From JAHBVY01 sp964415255 (GTDB taxonomy: Bacteria > Myxococcota_A > Polyangia > Polyangiales > Polyangiaceae): a stretch of 64,000 nucleotides of DNA. How positions within the stretch are numbered: position 1 is the first letter of the stretch; each line of letters opens with the position of its first letter. The stretch lies in assembly GCA_964415255.1 (NCBI GenBank), contig CAYQAC010000003.1, positions 1-64,000 on the forward strand, in the 5' to 3' direction. Under the pieces are notes generated by a model that was not told where the DNA came from, did no database searches, and saw only the letters and a list, made by a program, of their open reading frames with translations. Shown piece after piece: positions 9,272 through 18,114 of the stretch. Position numbers and translations under genes: made by a program.

Positions 9272-9988
9272 ATGACCGAAGGGCGCTTCTTGACGGCGCG
9301 GTGGGAGCACCTCGCCATGTTGAACTACGAGATCGACGAGGCGGCGCTCAGCGCGCGGGTGCCTCGCGGCTGCGAGCTAGATCGCCACGAGGGGCGGCTG
9401 TTCGTGAGCGTGGTGGGCTTTCGCTTCTTGGGCACCCGGGTGCTCGGGATCCCAGTGCCCTTCCACCGTGATTTTGATGAGGTAAACTTACGATTTTACG
9501 TGCGCTGCAAGCAGGAGGGTGAGTGGCGCCGTGGGGTGGTGTTCGTCAAGGAGCTGGTCCCGCGCGGCGCCATCGCCTGGGTGGCGCGCGAGCTGTACGG
9601 TGAGAACTACGAGGCGCGCCCGATGCGGCACCGCCTGACGCCGACTGAGGTCGCTTATGAGTGGCAGCACGGTGACGCTTGGGAGGGCCTCACCCTGGAG
9701 TACGAGGGGGAGCCGCAGCTCACCCCGGACGACAGCTGTGAGACCTTCATCACCGAGCACTACTGGGGCTACGCCAAACAGAAAGACGGCGGCACGGTGG
9801 GGTACCAGGTGGAGCACCCGCGCTGGCGGGTGTGGCGCGCGAAGCGAGCCTCGCTGAAGGCTGACGTCGCCGCCCTCTACGGCCCTGAGTTCGTGGAGGC
9901 CCTGTCTGGCGCGCCGAGTACCGCCTTCTTGGCTGACGGCTCAGAGATCATCGTCCGCAAAGGCCGCCGGCTTGAGCTCTCAGGCTGA
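9272..9988 (+). CDS. YqjF/DUF2071 family protein
   Basis: A 238-residue cytoplasmic protein of the DUF2071 (YqjF) family, whose biochemical role is unknown. Typical features are the opening FLTARWEHLAMLNYEID, VSVVGFRFLGTRVLGIPVPFHRDFDEVNLRFYV and a late EHYWGYAKQKDGGTVGYQVEHP. ATG 9272 follows a GAGG ribosome-binding site at good spacing. It stands alone between the divergent exporter gene and the membrane protein at 10189. Confidence 0.85.
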   Translation: MTEGRFLTARWEHLAMLNYEIDEAALSARVPRGCELDRHEGRLFVSVVGFRFLGTRVLGIPVPFHRDFDEVNLRFYVRCKQEGEWRRGVVFVKELVPRGAIAWVARELYGENYEARPMRHRLTPTEVAYEWQHGDAWEGLTLEYEGEPQLTPDDSCETFITEHYWGYAKQKDGGTVGYQVEHPRWRVWRAKRASLKADVAALYGPEFVEALSGAPSTAFLADGSEIIVRKGRRLELSG

Positions 9989-10188
9989 CGGCCCACCGTC
10001 TAGTGCAGATCCTGCTTCATGAGCGCGCGGGCGACGCCTCTGCCGGGAGCTGCGCTCCTCATGTCTGAGAGGGGGGAATTGGGTTTGGCGAGGCAGAGCG
10101 CGGCAAAGAAGAGGCGCTAAACAGCCGTCTTCCACCGCGCCGCCTTATCCAGTTGGCTCAGGATGGTGACCGCGTTACCCTGCGGCTG

Positions 10189-10680
10189 ATGCAGCCTAAT
10201 AATCCGTACGGAAATCCTCCCCCATTTGGGAACCCACCCGGACCAGGTCCAATGGGCGGGAGCCCGTTCATTGGCGGCCCAGGCAGCCCGGGTGGAGGCG
10301 GGGGCCACTTGGAGAAGCTCAGCTTGCCTGGCCTGTTGCTGATGATCTCGATGGGCGTCGGCATGGCTTTTCAGCTGCTGAGCCTGCTGTTCAACGTCCT
10401 CGGCGCGGGGATGGGCGCGGTGGGTGGCGGTGACGCCTCAGCCCTGATGAGCGGCGTGGTGGGCATTCTCATGAACATCGTGGGGCTGTGCGTCGGCGGC
10501 GTGGTGATCTTCGGGCTCACCAAGTACCGTAAGGGCGAGTCGTTCACGTTCTCGCTGGCGGCGGTGGTGCTCGCCATGATCCCCTGCATCAGCCCTTGTT
10601 GTTGGTTGGGGCTCCCGCTGGGGATCTGGGCGCTCATCGTGATGAACAACGATGACGTGAAGAGCCAGTTCCAGGGCTGA
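10189..10680 (+). CDS. membrane protein with Pro/Gly-rich N-terminus
   Basis: After a ~40-residue N-terminus rich in Pro, Gly and Asn (MQPNNPYGNPPPFGNP) come three hydrophobic segments. The last is AVVLAMIPCISPCCWLGLPLGIWALIVMNN, a Cys-rich form typical of the small DUF4190/TM2-like proteins often seen in myxobacteria. The start is uncertain: ATG 10189 is chosen, but TTG 10153 is also in frame and neither has a strong Shine-Dalgarno. The palindrome TCCGTACGGA (10203-10212) lies inside the first codons. Function unknown. Confidence 0.7.
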   Translation: MQPNNPYGNPPPFGNPPGPGPMGGSPFIGGPGSPGGGGGHLEKLSLPGLLLMISMGVGMAFQLLSLLFNVLGAGMGAVGGGDASALMSGVVGILMNIVGLCVGGVVIFGLTKYRKGESFTFSLAAVVLAMIPCISPCCWLGLPLGIWALIVMNNDDVKSQFQG

Positions 10681-10816
10681 GGGTCGGCGCGCGAATGAGT
10701 GCGCGCGGGCGTCATAGCGTGGCGCGCGGCGACGGCGGTCGCCGCGCAGCGCCCGCTGGGGCAGCGCTTGCGGGGACAGCACCTGTAGGGGCAGCGGCTC
10801 TCGCTGAAGCGCGGAG

Positions 10817-12286
10817 GTGAGGCCAGGCTTACGAGTGCAGCTGTTGCTGCTGATTGGCGGGCTGCTCGTGGTGAGCCTGCTGCCGCTCTACTTCGCCGTC
10901 TCCACCTACACGCGGGTCACCCTGCAGGAGGTGCGTTACAGCAGCGCGCGCAGCTTGGGCCGCGCGGTGGCGGGGCACGTCGCGGAGGCGCGCGCGCAGC
11001 GCTCGTCAGCTGAGCTGATGGAGCTGCTCCGCGCGGAGATCGGCGCGAGCGGGCTTGAGGCGATCGGGGTCTACGACGCCTCCGGCGCGGCGCTGGCGCG
11101 CGTGGGCGAGCCCGTGGCGGTGGATCAGCTGCCGGGGCGCCTCGACCCAGCGCGCGAGCAGGTGTCGTATGGGCTGAGCGCTCATGGTCCCGCGATCGTG
11201 GTGGCGGTGCCCCACACAAGCGGCGCCGTGGCGGCAGTAGTACGAGTAGATGACGACTCGGCTCGCGCGGGGACCCTCTCGCGGCTGTTCGCGCTGTACA
11301 CCGCGGTGATCGCCTTGGGGCTGTTGGTGATGGCATATTTCGCGCTGACGCGCTCCATCGTGCGCCCCTTGGAGGCGCTCTCAGGCGCCGCGGAGCGCGT
11401 GGTCACCGGCGCGCGGCGCTTGGAGCTGCCCACCGGTGGCGCGCGCGAGCTGACCCGGCTCGGCGTCTCCTTGCGGCGCATGACGGAGCACCTGCTGGCG
11501 GAGGAGGAGGCGCTGCGGCGCAAGGTCGATGAGGTGGAGCGCGCCACGCGGGAGCTGAAGGAGACGCAGGCGAGCTTGGTGCAGAGCGAGCGGCTCGCGA
11601 GCGTGGGCCGGCTCGCGGCCGGCCTCGCGCATGAGATAGGCAACCCGCTCGCCGCGCTGATGGGGCTCCAAGATCTGCTCTTGGAGGGCGGCCTCAGCCC
11701 GGAGGAGGAGCGCGATTTCCTCGCGAGGATGCGCAAGGAGACGGAGCGCATTCATCGGATCTTGAACGACCTCTTGCAGTTCGCGCGCCCCCCAGGGGTC
11801 GCCTTGGCGGGCGCCCCCGGCGACGTCGAGGGCGTCGCGCGCGACACGGTGGCGCTGCTCAAGCCTCAGCGCGCGCTGCGTGAGGTGACGCTCGAACTGG
11901 ACGTGGAGCCAGGGCTGCCGAGCGTGACGCTGATGAGCGAGCACCTGATGCAGGTGCTGCTCAACCTCGTCATGAACGCGGCGGACGCGTGCGGCGCGGG
12001 GGGTCACGTGCTGATCCGCGCGCGCGCCGCGACGGGTGAGGCATGGCGCGGGGTCGTCCTGAGCGTGGAGGACGATGGTCCAGGCGTCGCGGACGCGGTG
12101 AAGAGTCAGGTGTTCGAGCCGTTCGTGACGACCAAGGAGGTGGGCAAGGGCACCGGGCTCGGGCTCTCCGTGTGTCGAGGTTTGGTGGAGGGCGCTGGCG
12201 GGCAGATTGAGCTGGATGAGGCCTTCGAGCGTGGCACCCGCTTCGTGGTGAGCCTGCCTGCGGCGAGCGACGAGCGCTCCGGTTGA
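10817..12286 (+). CDS. sensor histidine kinase, NtrB-like, orphan
   Basis: Membrane sensor kinase of a two-component system. An N-terminal helix (residues ~7-28), a ~130-residue periplasmic domain and a second helix (~160-180) are followed by HAMP (~180-235) and a short coiled coil. The kinase core has an H-box, GLAHEIGNPLAALMG (phosphorylated His272), then NLVMNAADA, DDGPGV and GKGTGLGLS as N, G1 and G2 boxes. The HEIGNPL form is typical of NtrB/AtoS-like kinases that pair with sigma54-type regulators. No response regulator is adjacent. GTG 10817 is the start. The partner may be elsewhere. Confidence 0.93.
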   Translation: MRPGLRVQLLLLIGGLLVVSLLPLYFAVSTYTRVTLQEVRYSSARSLGRAVAGHVAEARAQRSSAELMELLRAEIGASGLEAIGVYDASGAALARVGEPVAVDQLPGRLDPAREQVSYGLSAHGPAIVVAVPHTSGAVAAVVRVDDDSARAGTLSRLFALYTAVIALGLLVMAYFALTRSIVRPLEALSGAAERVVTGARRLELPTGGARELTRLGVSLRRMTEHLLAEEEALRRKVDEVERATRELKETQASLVQSERLASVGRLAAGLAHEIGNPLAALMGLQDLLLEGGLSPEEERDFLARMRKETERIHRILNDLLQFARPPGVALAGAPGDVEGVARDTVALLKPQRALREVTLELDVEPGLPSVTLMSEHLMQVLLNLVMNAADACGAGGHVLIRARAATGEAWRGVVLSVEDDGPGVADAVKSQVFEPFVTTKEVGKGTGLGLSVCRGLVEGAGGQIELDEAFERGTRFVVSLPAASDERSG

Positions 12287-12306
12287 TAAGAGTCAGTTAA
12301 GGTGAC

Positions 12307-12858
12307 GTGGTGAGCTGCGAGCTGAGCGCCCAGTTTGACTTCCGTGGGGGGCTGCTCCCCGTCGCGGAGCACGTGACGGCGCAGATAGTCAGATTGCCAG
12401 ATTATCTAAGCGTCACGGTCGAGGCGCCTAGCTGGGACGACCCAGCGCCGAGTGGCCCGGCTGGGAGCAGCGCCGAGCTGTGGCGCTACAGCGTCTTTGA
12501 GCTGTTCATCCTCGGTGAGGGCGGGCGCTACCTCGAGCTTGAGCTGAGCCCCTTTGGGCACTACTGGCTGCTCGAGCTCAGCGCCTGGCGTAAGCGTATC
12601 CGTACGGATATAGAGTGTGACTACCAAGTGCTCACGCCCCGCGCGGCTGGGCGCTGGCGCGGTGAGGCGCGGATCGATGTCGGTCATTTGCCGGCGTCTC
12701 CGTGGCGCCTCAGCGCTTGCGCCGTGTGGGGCGTCGGCGCGGCGCGGCGCTACGCGATGAGTCGGCCCACCTTGGGAGAGCAGCCTGACTTTCACCAGCT
12801 GGCGGCCTTCGGCGACCCCCTCACGCTGCCAAGCGGCTGCCACCCCACGGGCTGCTGA
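12307..12858 (+). CDS. DOMON/CBM9-like beta-sandwich protein
   Basis: A 183-residue protein without a signal peptide. The central stretch ELWRYSVFELFILGEG, then YLELELSPFGHYWLLELSAWRK, and the late DFHQLAAFGDPL resemble proteins annotated as DOMON-like, a CBM9-type fold that binds sugars or heme. It probably folds as one beta-sandwich; the ligand is unknown. GTG 12307 lies 20 bp after the kinase stop, so it may be cotranscribed. TATCCGTACGGATA (12597-12610) and a TAGTCAG half-dyad (12386) interrupt its codons. Assignment is by motif memory. Confidence 0.6.
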   Translation: MVSCELSAQFDFRGGLLPVAEHVTAQIVRLPDYLSVTVEAPSWDDPAPSGPAGSSAELWRYSVFELFILGEGGRYLELELSPFGHYWLLELSAWRKRIRTDIECDYQVLTPRAAGRWRGEARIDVGHLPASPWRLSACAVWGVGAARRYAMSRPTLGEQPDFHQLAAFGDPLTLPSGCHPTGC

Positions 12859-13196
12859 GCGGCGCGCAGGCACGCCAAGCGAGCGCGCGGCGCGCGCAGA
12901 CGTTCCCCCTGAGCCGGTGCTCTCACCACTTGACGCAGGGCTCCATACTCCGCACCCCAGCCATCTGTTCAGCCATGGGCGTCCGGCGATCTGGCCGTTT
13001 TCTAGGCGATCTGCGCTGCGCGGCGGTTTGGTCAGACCCCAAGAGCGCACCTCGTGTGGCGGGTGTCGTTTGCTGACTTGACGCGGGAACCGCGGCGGTG
13101 AAGGAAGCTCGGGTATCCCGAGACATGAGGGGTACCCCTGGCGCTTGTGCCAGAGAAATGCAGGGCGATCCGCGCCCCGCAAGATCGAAGAGAGTG
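12859..13196 (+). other. 338-bp intergenic region; leader of the RNA-binding protein gene
   Basis: No gene is supported here. The last 90 bases hold a series of hairpins listed separately. A promoter for the downstream gene is expected around 13060-13090 but no canonical hexamer pair is convincing. Confidence 0.5.
13108..13153 (+). promoter_or_regulatory. structured 5' leader, three consecutive hairpins
   Basis: CTCGGG-TAT-CCCGAG (13108-13122), the palindrome GGGGTACCCC (13129-13138) and CTGGCGC-TT-GTGCCAG (13138-13153, one G-T pair) follow each other 44 bases before ATG 13197. This is compatible with translational autoregulation or a cold-response leader of the RRM gene. The structure is read from complementarity only. 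Confidence 0.5.
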
Positions 13197-13670
13197 ATGG
13201 CAAAGAAACTATTTGTTGGCGGTCTGTCCTGGTCCACGGACGAGGCGAGTTTGCGGAGCGCGTTCGAGCGCTTCGGTGAGGTCCAAGAGGCGGTGGTTGT
13301 CAGCGATCGTGAGACGGGTCGCTCACGGGGCTTCGGCTTCGTGACGTTCGTCGACGACGCGTGTGGCGATCAGGCGATTCAAGAGATGAACGACACCGAG
13401 CTTGACGGGCGCACTGTGGCCGTCAACGAGGCGCGTGAGCGTGCGCCTCGCGGTGGTGGTGGCTTCGGCGGCGGTGGCGGCGGCTTCGGCGGCGCGCGCG
13501 GTGGCCGTAGTGGCGGCGGCGGTGGCGGCGGCTTCGGCGGCGGCGGCGGCGGCGGCGGCTACGGCGGCGGCGGCGGCGGCGGCGGCGGTCGTGGCGGTGG
13601 TCGCGGCGGTGGCCGTGGCGGCGGCCGCGGTGGCCGTGGTCGCGACGAGGGTGGCGGCCGCGACTGGTGA
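13197..13670 (+). CDS. glycine-rich RRM RNA-binding protein
   Basis: Single RNA-recognition motif (residues 1-80) with RNP2 LFVGGL and RNP1 RSRGFGFVTF, followed by a ~75-residue Gly/Arg/Phe tail (GGGGFGG, GGGRGGGRGG, RGRDEGG). This is the layout of cold-induced bacterial and plant glycine-rich RNA-binding proteins that act as RNA chaperones. ATG 13197 is chosen over the longer frame from 13098 because the RRM begins at once and a purine-rich AGAGAG precedes it. The gene has a hairpin-rich leader and a strong terminator, so it is probably a well-expressed single-gene unit. Confidence 0.93.
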   Translation: MAKKLFVGGLSWSTDEASLRSAFERFGEVQEAVVVSDRETGRSRGFGFVTFVDDACGDQAIQEMNDTELDGRTVAVNEARERAPRGGGGFGGGGGGFGGARGGRSGGGGGGGFGGGGGGGGYGGGGGGGGGRGGGRGGGRGGGRGGRGRDEGGGRDW

Positions 13671-13690
13671 GATAGACCCCAACACATGAT

Positions 13691-13722
13691 GAGAGGCGGC
13701 TTCGGCCGCCTCTCTCATTTTT
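13691..13722 (+). terminator. intrinsic terminator of the RRM gene
   Basis: A perfect ten-base-pair stem GAGAGGCGGC / GCCGCCTCTC closes a TTCG tetraloop (13691-13714) and is followed within a few bases by a T-run (13718-13722). It lies 21 bp after the stop. Confidence 0.93.
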
Positions 13723-13868
13723 GGTTCACGGCTCGTTGGTTTGGCGCCGCGCGCGCCGCGCAAAGCAACAGGTGCTGACGGCAGGCGCGGACAGCGAGCA
13801 CATGCACCCAGCAGGCGCCCGGTGCGCGCGCGCTAGTCGCGGAAAGACAGGCTCGCTATAGTGTGGGG

Positions 13869-14405
13869 ATGAAGTCCCGCACATTGCTCGTTGCCTTGGC
13901 GCTCGTGGGTTCGGCGTGCAGCAGCTCGGATGGCAAGGGCTCGGGTGGTCCCGGCGGCGTGGGCGCCGCTTGCAACACCGAGACCGAGGCCTTTGAGTGT
14001 GAGATAGTCAGGCTTGTGAACGAGCACCGGGCTGCGGGCGCTGACTGTGGCGGGCAGGCGTATGGCGCGGTGCCCGCGTTGACCATGAACGTGCAGCTGC
14101 GCCAAGCGGCGCGGGCGCACGGCGAGGACATGGCTCAGAACAACTACTTCAGCCACGACAGTCAGGATGGCCGGAGCCCGCGCGATCGCATCAGCGCGGC
14201 GGGGTACGACGGGCGGACTTGGGGTGAGAACATCGCGGCCGGCAGCAGCACCCCCGCGGGCACCATGGACCAGTGGATGAACAGCCCAGGGCACTGCTCG
14301 AACATCATGAACCCCAGCTTCACTGAGATCGGCGTGGGCTACAGTAACGGCCCAGGCAGCACCTACCGCCACTACTGGGTGCAGGTGTTCGGCGCACCGC
14401 GCTGA
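13869..14405 (+). CDS. CAP-domain (SCP/PR-1-like) lipoprotein
   Basis: Secreted lipoprotein with a type II signal peptide (TLLVALALVGSAC), a Gly/Ser spacer and one CAP domain. Recognisable CAP motifs are EIVRLVNEHRAAG, LRQAARAHGEDMAQNNYFSHDS, TWGENIAAG and WMNSPGHCSNIMNPSFTEIGVGY. They include the two His and Glu of the usual metal-binding groove. Four Cys suggest disulfides. The biochemical role of bacterial CAP proteins is not settled; binding of sterols, lipids or peptidoglycan has been proposed. ATG 13869 is preferred to GTG 13863. It is monocistronic by spacing. Confidence 0.93.
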   Translation: MKSRTLLVALALVGSACSSSDGKGSGGPGGVGAACNTETEAFECEIVRLVNEHRAAGADCGGQAYGAVPALTMNVQLRQAARAHGEDMAQNNYFSHDSQDGRSPRDRISAAGYDGRTWGENIAAGSSTPAGTMDQWMNSPGHCSNIMNPSFTEIGVGYSNGPGSTYRHYWVQVFGAPR

Positions 14406-14698
14406 TGCGCCAGCGCTGACATCGCGTGAACGCTGCACCTAGCGAGCGTTGACTGCAGCGCCGCGTGCTGCCGTAAGCTTGGACCAACCCCCAAAAATTA
14501 ACGAGGATCCAGCGCCTTTACACGGACCGCTGGGTGCTTAGGTTGCTCCCTCATGCGTCCTGGCGCCAGCTGTTGGAGCCAGGCGTTGCGGAATGCTCAG
14601 GGCGCGCCGTGGGTTGAGTTTGTCCACCAAGAGGCTAGCTTCCTCCGGGGCGTCTTCTGCGTCTTGCGGAGGCGCTTCGGCGCCAGAGAGAGAGAACC

Positions 14699-15394
14699 AT
14701 GAGTCAGTTCAGCCACATCATCCCCGCGCAGCGCACATCCCTCGTGGAGGAGCGCGCGCAGTTCATCGTGCGCACCTACGTGCACCTGCTGGGCGCCATC
14801 GTGGCCTTCACCTTGTTCGAGGTGGCGCTGTTCAAGAGCGGCCTGGCCTACGTCATCTTGCAGGTGATCGGCGGGACCAGCTGGCTGCTCGTGCTGGGCG
14901 GCTTCATGGTCGCGAGCTGGGTGGCGAGCCACTTCGCGCACCGCGTGGAGAACATCGCGGGCCAGTATTTTGGCCTGGCGCTCTACATCGCGGCGCAGGG
15001 CATCTTGTTCGTGCCGCTGCTCGCCATCGCCAACAGCTACGCTGACGGCATCATCGCCAGCGCGGCCGGGGTCACCCTGCTCGGCTTCGCGGGGCTCACG
15101 GCGGTCGCCTTTGTCACGCGGAAAGATTTCTCCTTCCTGCGCAGCTTCCTTTTGTGGGGCGGCGTCGTGGCGATGCTCTTGGTGGTGGCGGCGGTGCTCT
15201 TCGGTATCCACTTGGGCACCTTCTTCAGCGTGGCCATGGTCGGCTTCGCCGGCGCGGCCATCTTGTATGACACCTCCAACGTGCTGCATCACTTCCCGTC
15301 GAACCGCTACGTGGGCGCGTCGCTCCAGCTGTTCTCCAGCGTGGCCCTGATGTTCTGGTACGTGCTCCGCATCTTCATCTCCTCGCGCGACTAG
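14699..15394 (+). CDS. Bax inhibitor-1/YccA family membrane protein
   Basis: A 231-residue protein with seven predicted membrane helices, matching the BI-1 (TMBIM, UPF0005) family; bacterial YetJ is a pH-sensitive calcium leak channel and YccA modulates FtsH. Typical stretches are FVRTYVHLLG-like FIVRTYVHLLGAI, VALFGLTAVAF-like FAGLTAVAFVTRKDFSF and ILYDTSNVLHHF with its conserved Asp, ending in ALMFWYVLRIF. ATG 14699 follows GAGAGAGAG. An intrinsic terminator lies 124 bp downstream. Confidence 0.93.
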   Translation: MSQFSHIIPAQRTSLVEERAQFIVRTYVHLLGAIVAFTLFEVALFKSGLAYVILQVIGGTSWLLVLGGFMVASWVASHFAHRVENIAGQYFGLALYIAAQGILFVPLLAIANSYADGIIASAAGVTLLGFAGLTAVAFVTRKDFSFLRSFLLWGGVVAMLLVVAAVLFGIHLGTFFSVAMVGFAGAAILYDTSNVLHHFPSNRYVGASLQLFSSVALMFWYVLRIFISSRD

Positions 15395-15436
15395 CCAGGG
15401 CTGGGTCGCTGATTCCTCGCGGTAATACGCGTGGCG

Positions 15437-15477
15437 GTCAGCGGCTCTGACTAAGAGTTGTTGTCAGGTTAGCTGAC
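15437..15477. repeat. pair of GTCAG-N5-CTGAC dyads
   Basis: GTCAG-CGGCT-CTGAC (15437-15451) and GTCAG-GTTAG-CTGAC (15463-15477) stand 11 bases apart, both perfect and both with a five-base centre. They are part of the dispersed family discussed in findings. Confidence 0.85.
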
Positions 15478-15517
15478 GAAATGGCCAAGGGGGGCTAGGC
15501 CTCCTGGGCGCTGATCG

Positions 15518-15556
15518 CCGGTCCGCGAGCCTGTTCGCGGGCCGGTTTCTTTTTTT
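15518..15556 (+). terminator. intrinsic terminator
   Basis: An eleven-pair stem with one T-G pair (CCGGTCCGCGA, 15518-15528, with TCGCGGGCCGG, 15535-15545) is followed by TTTCTTTTTTT. It probably ends the BI-1-like transcript. Confidence 0.9.
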
Positions 15557-15728
15557 GGGGGGGGGTTGGTCCCGGCTTAAGGCGGCGCGCGGCGCTGCAG
15601 TCAGCGCGCGGCAGCGCTGGATGGCGCTGGACAGCGCTAGGCGCTGGATGGCGCTGGATGGCGCTGGACAAGTGCTAGGTGACATTGCTTGTCATACGCG
15701 CTGAGGCGCGCGGAGCTATACCCGCGCC

Positions 15729-17546
15729 ATGCTCGCGTACCTTCAGATCCGTGGGTTGGCGGTCATTGACCAGCTGGCGCTCGAGCTCACCTGTGGGCTC
15801 AATGTCCTCACCGGGGAGACGGGCGCGGGCAAATCGATCATCGTGGGGGCGCTGGGCTCGCTGCGCGGCTCACGCGGCGGGCGGAGTCGGCCGCTCACGT
15901 TGCGCGCTGGGGCCGAGCAGGGCGTGGTGGAGGCGCAGTTCATCGTGCCCCCAGGCTCCGCCACGGAGGAGGCGCTGGCGCGGCTTGGCGTCGTGGGCTC
16001 TCTGGATTCGGAGGCAGGCGCAGGCGCTGAGCTGGTGTTGTCGCGGGCGCTCTCACGCGGGGGGCGGTCGCGCGCGGCGGTGCAGGGTGCGCTGGTGCCT
16101 CAAGCTCAGCTCGCGGCGGTGGGTGAGTGCCTGGTGGACATTTGCAGCCAGCATGAGCAGCACTCACTGGCGCGGCTCGGGCGGCACCTGGAGCTATTGG
16201 ACGAGCACCTGACCGATCGTGGGGGCGGCTCGGCGGCGGCGAGGTCGCGCGGGGGGTTGAGCTTTGGCGCGCTGCTCACGGAGTACCGGCAGCGCTACGC
16301 GGAGCTTCGGCGCGTGGAGCGCGAGCTGACGGAGGCGCGGGCGGTGCTTGGTAAGGATCCTGCGCTGGGGGCGTACTGGCAGCATCAGCTGGAGGAGCTC
16401 ACCGCGGTGGATCCGCGTGAGGGCGAGTGGGAGGAGCTCTCAGCGGCGCTGCGGCGGTTCAACTCAGCGAAGTTGGTGACGGAGCGCTTGCAGCAGGTGG
16501 AGCATGAGCTCTCGTTGGGGGAGGACGCCGTCACGTCCAAGCTGCAGGCGCTGGAGCGGCAGCTGTGCGCGGTGGGGGAGCCAGCGCTGAGCGCGGTGGT
16601 GGAGCCGCTGGAGAGCGCGCGGCTCGCGTGTGAGGCCGCGCTCTCTCAGGTGGAGCGGCTCTTGGCGCGGGAGGTGAGCGGGGAGTCGCTGGCTCAGCTG
16701 GAGGAGCGGCGTCATCAGCTAGCCACGCTGCGGCGCAAGCACGGTGAGGATCTGCTCGCGGCGCGTGAGCGGCTGGCTGAGGAGGTGGGGCGCTGGCAAG
16801 GAGCAGCGGAGCGCGTGGCGGCGCTCGATGTGGAGCGGGAGGCTTTGCTGGAGCAGGCGCTCGGTGTCGCGCAGGAGCTGCATCAGCGCCGGGTGGAGGG
16901 CGCCGTTACGCTCGGGCGCGCGGTGACGCGGGAGCTTAGTTCGCTGCACATGCCGCACGCCCAAATCATCATCCAGGTGGAGGAGCTCGCGCCGGAGCGG
17001 CTCCACGCCGCGGGGGTGTCTCGGGTGGAGCTGCTCGTGAGCGCGAACCCAGGGGAGCCGCCGGGGCCGCTCAGCGAGGTCGCGAGCGGCGGGGAGCTGT
17101 CTCGGGTGCTGCTGGCGCTCTCGGCGGTGTCGCGCGGGCGGAGCGGCGTGTCCACCTATGTGTTCGACGAGGTGGACGCCGGGGTGGGGGGCAAGGTGGC
17201 GGACGCCATCGGGCGTCGGCTGCTCAGCGCCGCGCGCGGTGGGGAGGGCTCCCAGGTGCTGTGCATCACGCACCTGCCGCAGGTAGCCGCGTACGCGGAT
17301 ATTCATTTCCGGGTGGAAAAAGTGACGCGCGGCGGGCGCGCGCAGGCGCGGGTGGTGCGGCTGAGTGAGGCGGAGCGCCGTGAGGAGCTCGCGCGGATGC
17401 TGGGCGGCGCGGAGGTGACGGACAGCGCCTTGGCGCACGCCGAGCGGCTGCTCACGGAGGCGCGCAAGGTGCGCGAAGCGCCGGCGGGCGGGGTGCGGCG
17501 CACGGCGCGCTCAGGGCGGCGCCGCACATCGGGGCGCGCGGCTTAG
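15729..17546 (+). CDS. recN: DNA repair protein RecN
   Basis: SMC-like ATPase acting in double-strand-break repair with RecA. The N-terminal ATPase half has Walker A, GETGAGKS (residues 29-36). The C-terminal half has the ABC signature ASGGELSRVLLALS (about 452-465), Walker B YVFDEVDAGVGG (about 476-487) and CITHLPQVAAYAD. The middle (~160-400) is a charged coiled coil. The length, 605, is slightly over the usual ~555 because of a basic tail (RRTARSGRRRTSGRAA). ATG 15729. It is probably cotranscribed with the LEA14-like gene 34 bp downstream. Confidence 0.97.
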   Translation: MLAYLQIRGLAVIDQLALELTCGLNVLTGETGAGKSIIVGALGSLRGSRGGRSRPLTLRAGAEQGVVEAQFIVPPGSATEEALARLGVVGSLDSEAGAGAELVLSRALSRGGRSRAAVQGALVPQAQLAAVGECLVDICSQHEQHSLARLGRHLELLDEHLTDRGGGSAAARSRGGLSFGALLTEYRQRYAELRRVERELTEARAVLGKDPALGAYWQHQLEELTAVDPREGEWEELSAALRRFNSAKLVTERLQQVEHELSLGEDAVTSKLQALERQLCAVGEPALSAVVEPLESARLACEAALSQVERLLAREVSGESLAQLEERRHQLATLRRKHGEDLLAARERLAEEVGRWQGAAERVAALDVEREALLEQALGVAQELHQRRVEGAVTLGRAVTRELSSLHMPHAQIIIQVEELAPERLHAAGVSRVELLVSANPGEPPGPLSEVASGGELSRVLLALSAVSRGRSGVSTYVFDEVDAGVGGKVADAIGRRLLSAARGGEGSQVLCITHLPQVAAYADIHFRVEKVTRGGRAQARVVRLSEAERREELARMLGGAEVTDSALAHAERLLTEARKVREAPAGGVRRTARSGRRRTSGRAA

Positions 17547-17580
17547 CTGCGCCGCGGCTGGGGCATGTTATGCTGCGGCG

Positions 17581-18114
17581 GTGTTAGCTTGGCTTCTTCA
17601 GGTGACCCGCTGGGTCGGGGTCGTGGGGGTGATGTGGGCGCTGGTGGGCTGCAGTAAGCCGCAGCCTCCCACCCTCACCCCCAAGCAGGGCAAGCTGGAG
17701 GCCATTGGCCCCACGGGGGTGACGCTGAGCATCGACTTCGACGGCTACAACCCGAACGGCTTCGACCTCAGCGTGCGCTCGGTGCGGGCGAGCGGCACCT
17801 TCAATAACAGCGTCGCGCTGCGCGAGGTGACGTCAGCGCCAGGCGTCGTCACGCTGCGCGCCAAGGCGACCTCCCCCATCACCTTGCGGGTGACCATCCC
17901 ATGGGAGAGCGTCACCGCCATGGCGCAGCTGGTGGGGCGCGCCAACGTCCCTTACCAAATCACTGGAGCCGTCACCGTCGGCGGGGAGCGCCTGAACGTG
18001 GAGGTGCCGTTCACCCTGAACGGCAGCGTGACCCAGGCTGAGCTCACCGCGGCTGGCTTGAACAGCCTGAAGAACATCCCGGGGTTGCCGTCGCTCCCGG
18101 GGCTCATCCCGTGA
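17581..18114 (+). CDS. LEA14/WHy-domain lipoprotein
   Basis: A GTG-started lipoprotein with the lipobox WALVGC, then a ~130-residue domain of the late-embryogenesis-abundant type 2 (WHy) kind: GVTLSIDFDGYNPNGFDLSV, with the characteristic NPN, LRVTIPWESV and VPYQITGAVTVGG. Such bacterial proteins are beta-sandwich, envelope-located and of unclear function; stress protection is often suggested. It follows recN by 34 bp and overlaps the RDD gene by four bases (GTGA), pointing to translational coupling. Confidence 0.88.
   Translation: MLAWLLQVTRWVGVVGVMWALVGCSKPQPPTLTPKQGKLEAIGPTGVTLSIDFDGYNPNGFDLSVRSVRASGTFNNSVALREVTSAPGVVTLRAKATSPITLRVTIPWESVTAMAQLVGRANVPYQITGAVTVGGERLNVEVPFTLNGSVTQAELTAAGLNSLKNIPGLPSLPGLIP

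Larger units (their letters stand above)
15395..15728 (+). other. 334-bp intergenic region before recN
   Basis: No gene. It holds two GTCAG-N5-CTGAC dyads, one terminator and, at about 15598-15670, a degenerate repeat of GCGCTGGATG / GCGCTGGACA units. I see no clear SOS box before recN. Confidence 0.6.

Noticed and set aside
13402..13763. Ala-rich open frames on both strands over the Gly-rich tail of the RRM protein
   Set aside because: They are alternate readings of the GGC repeat.
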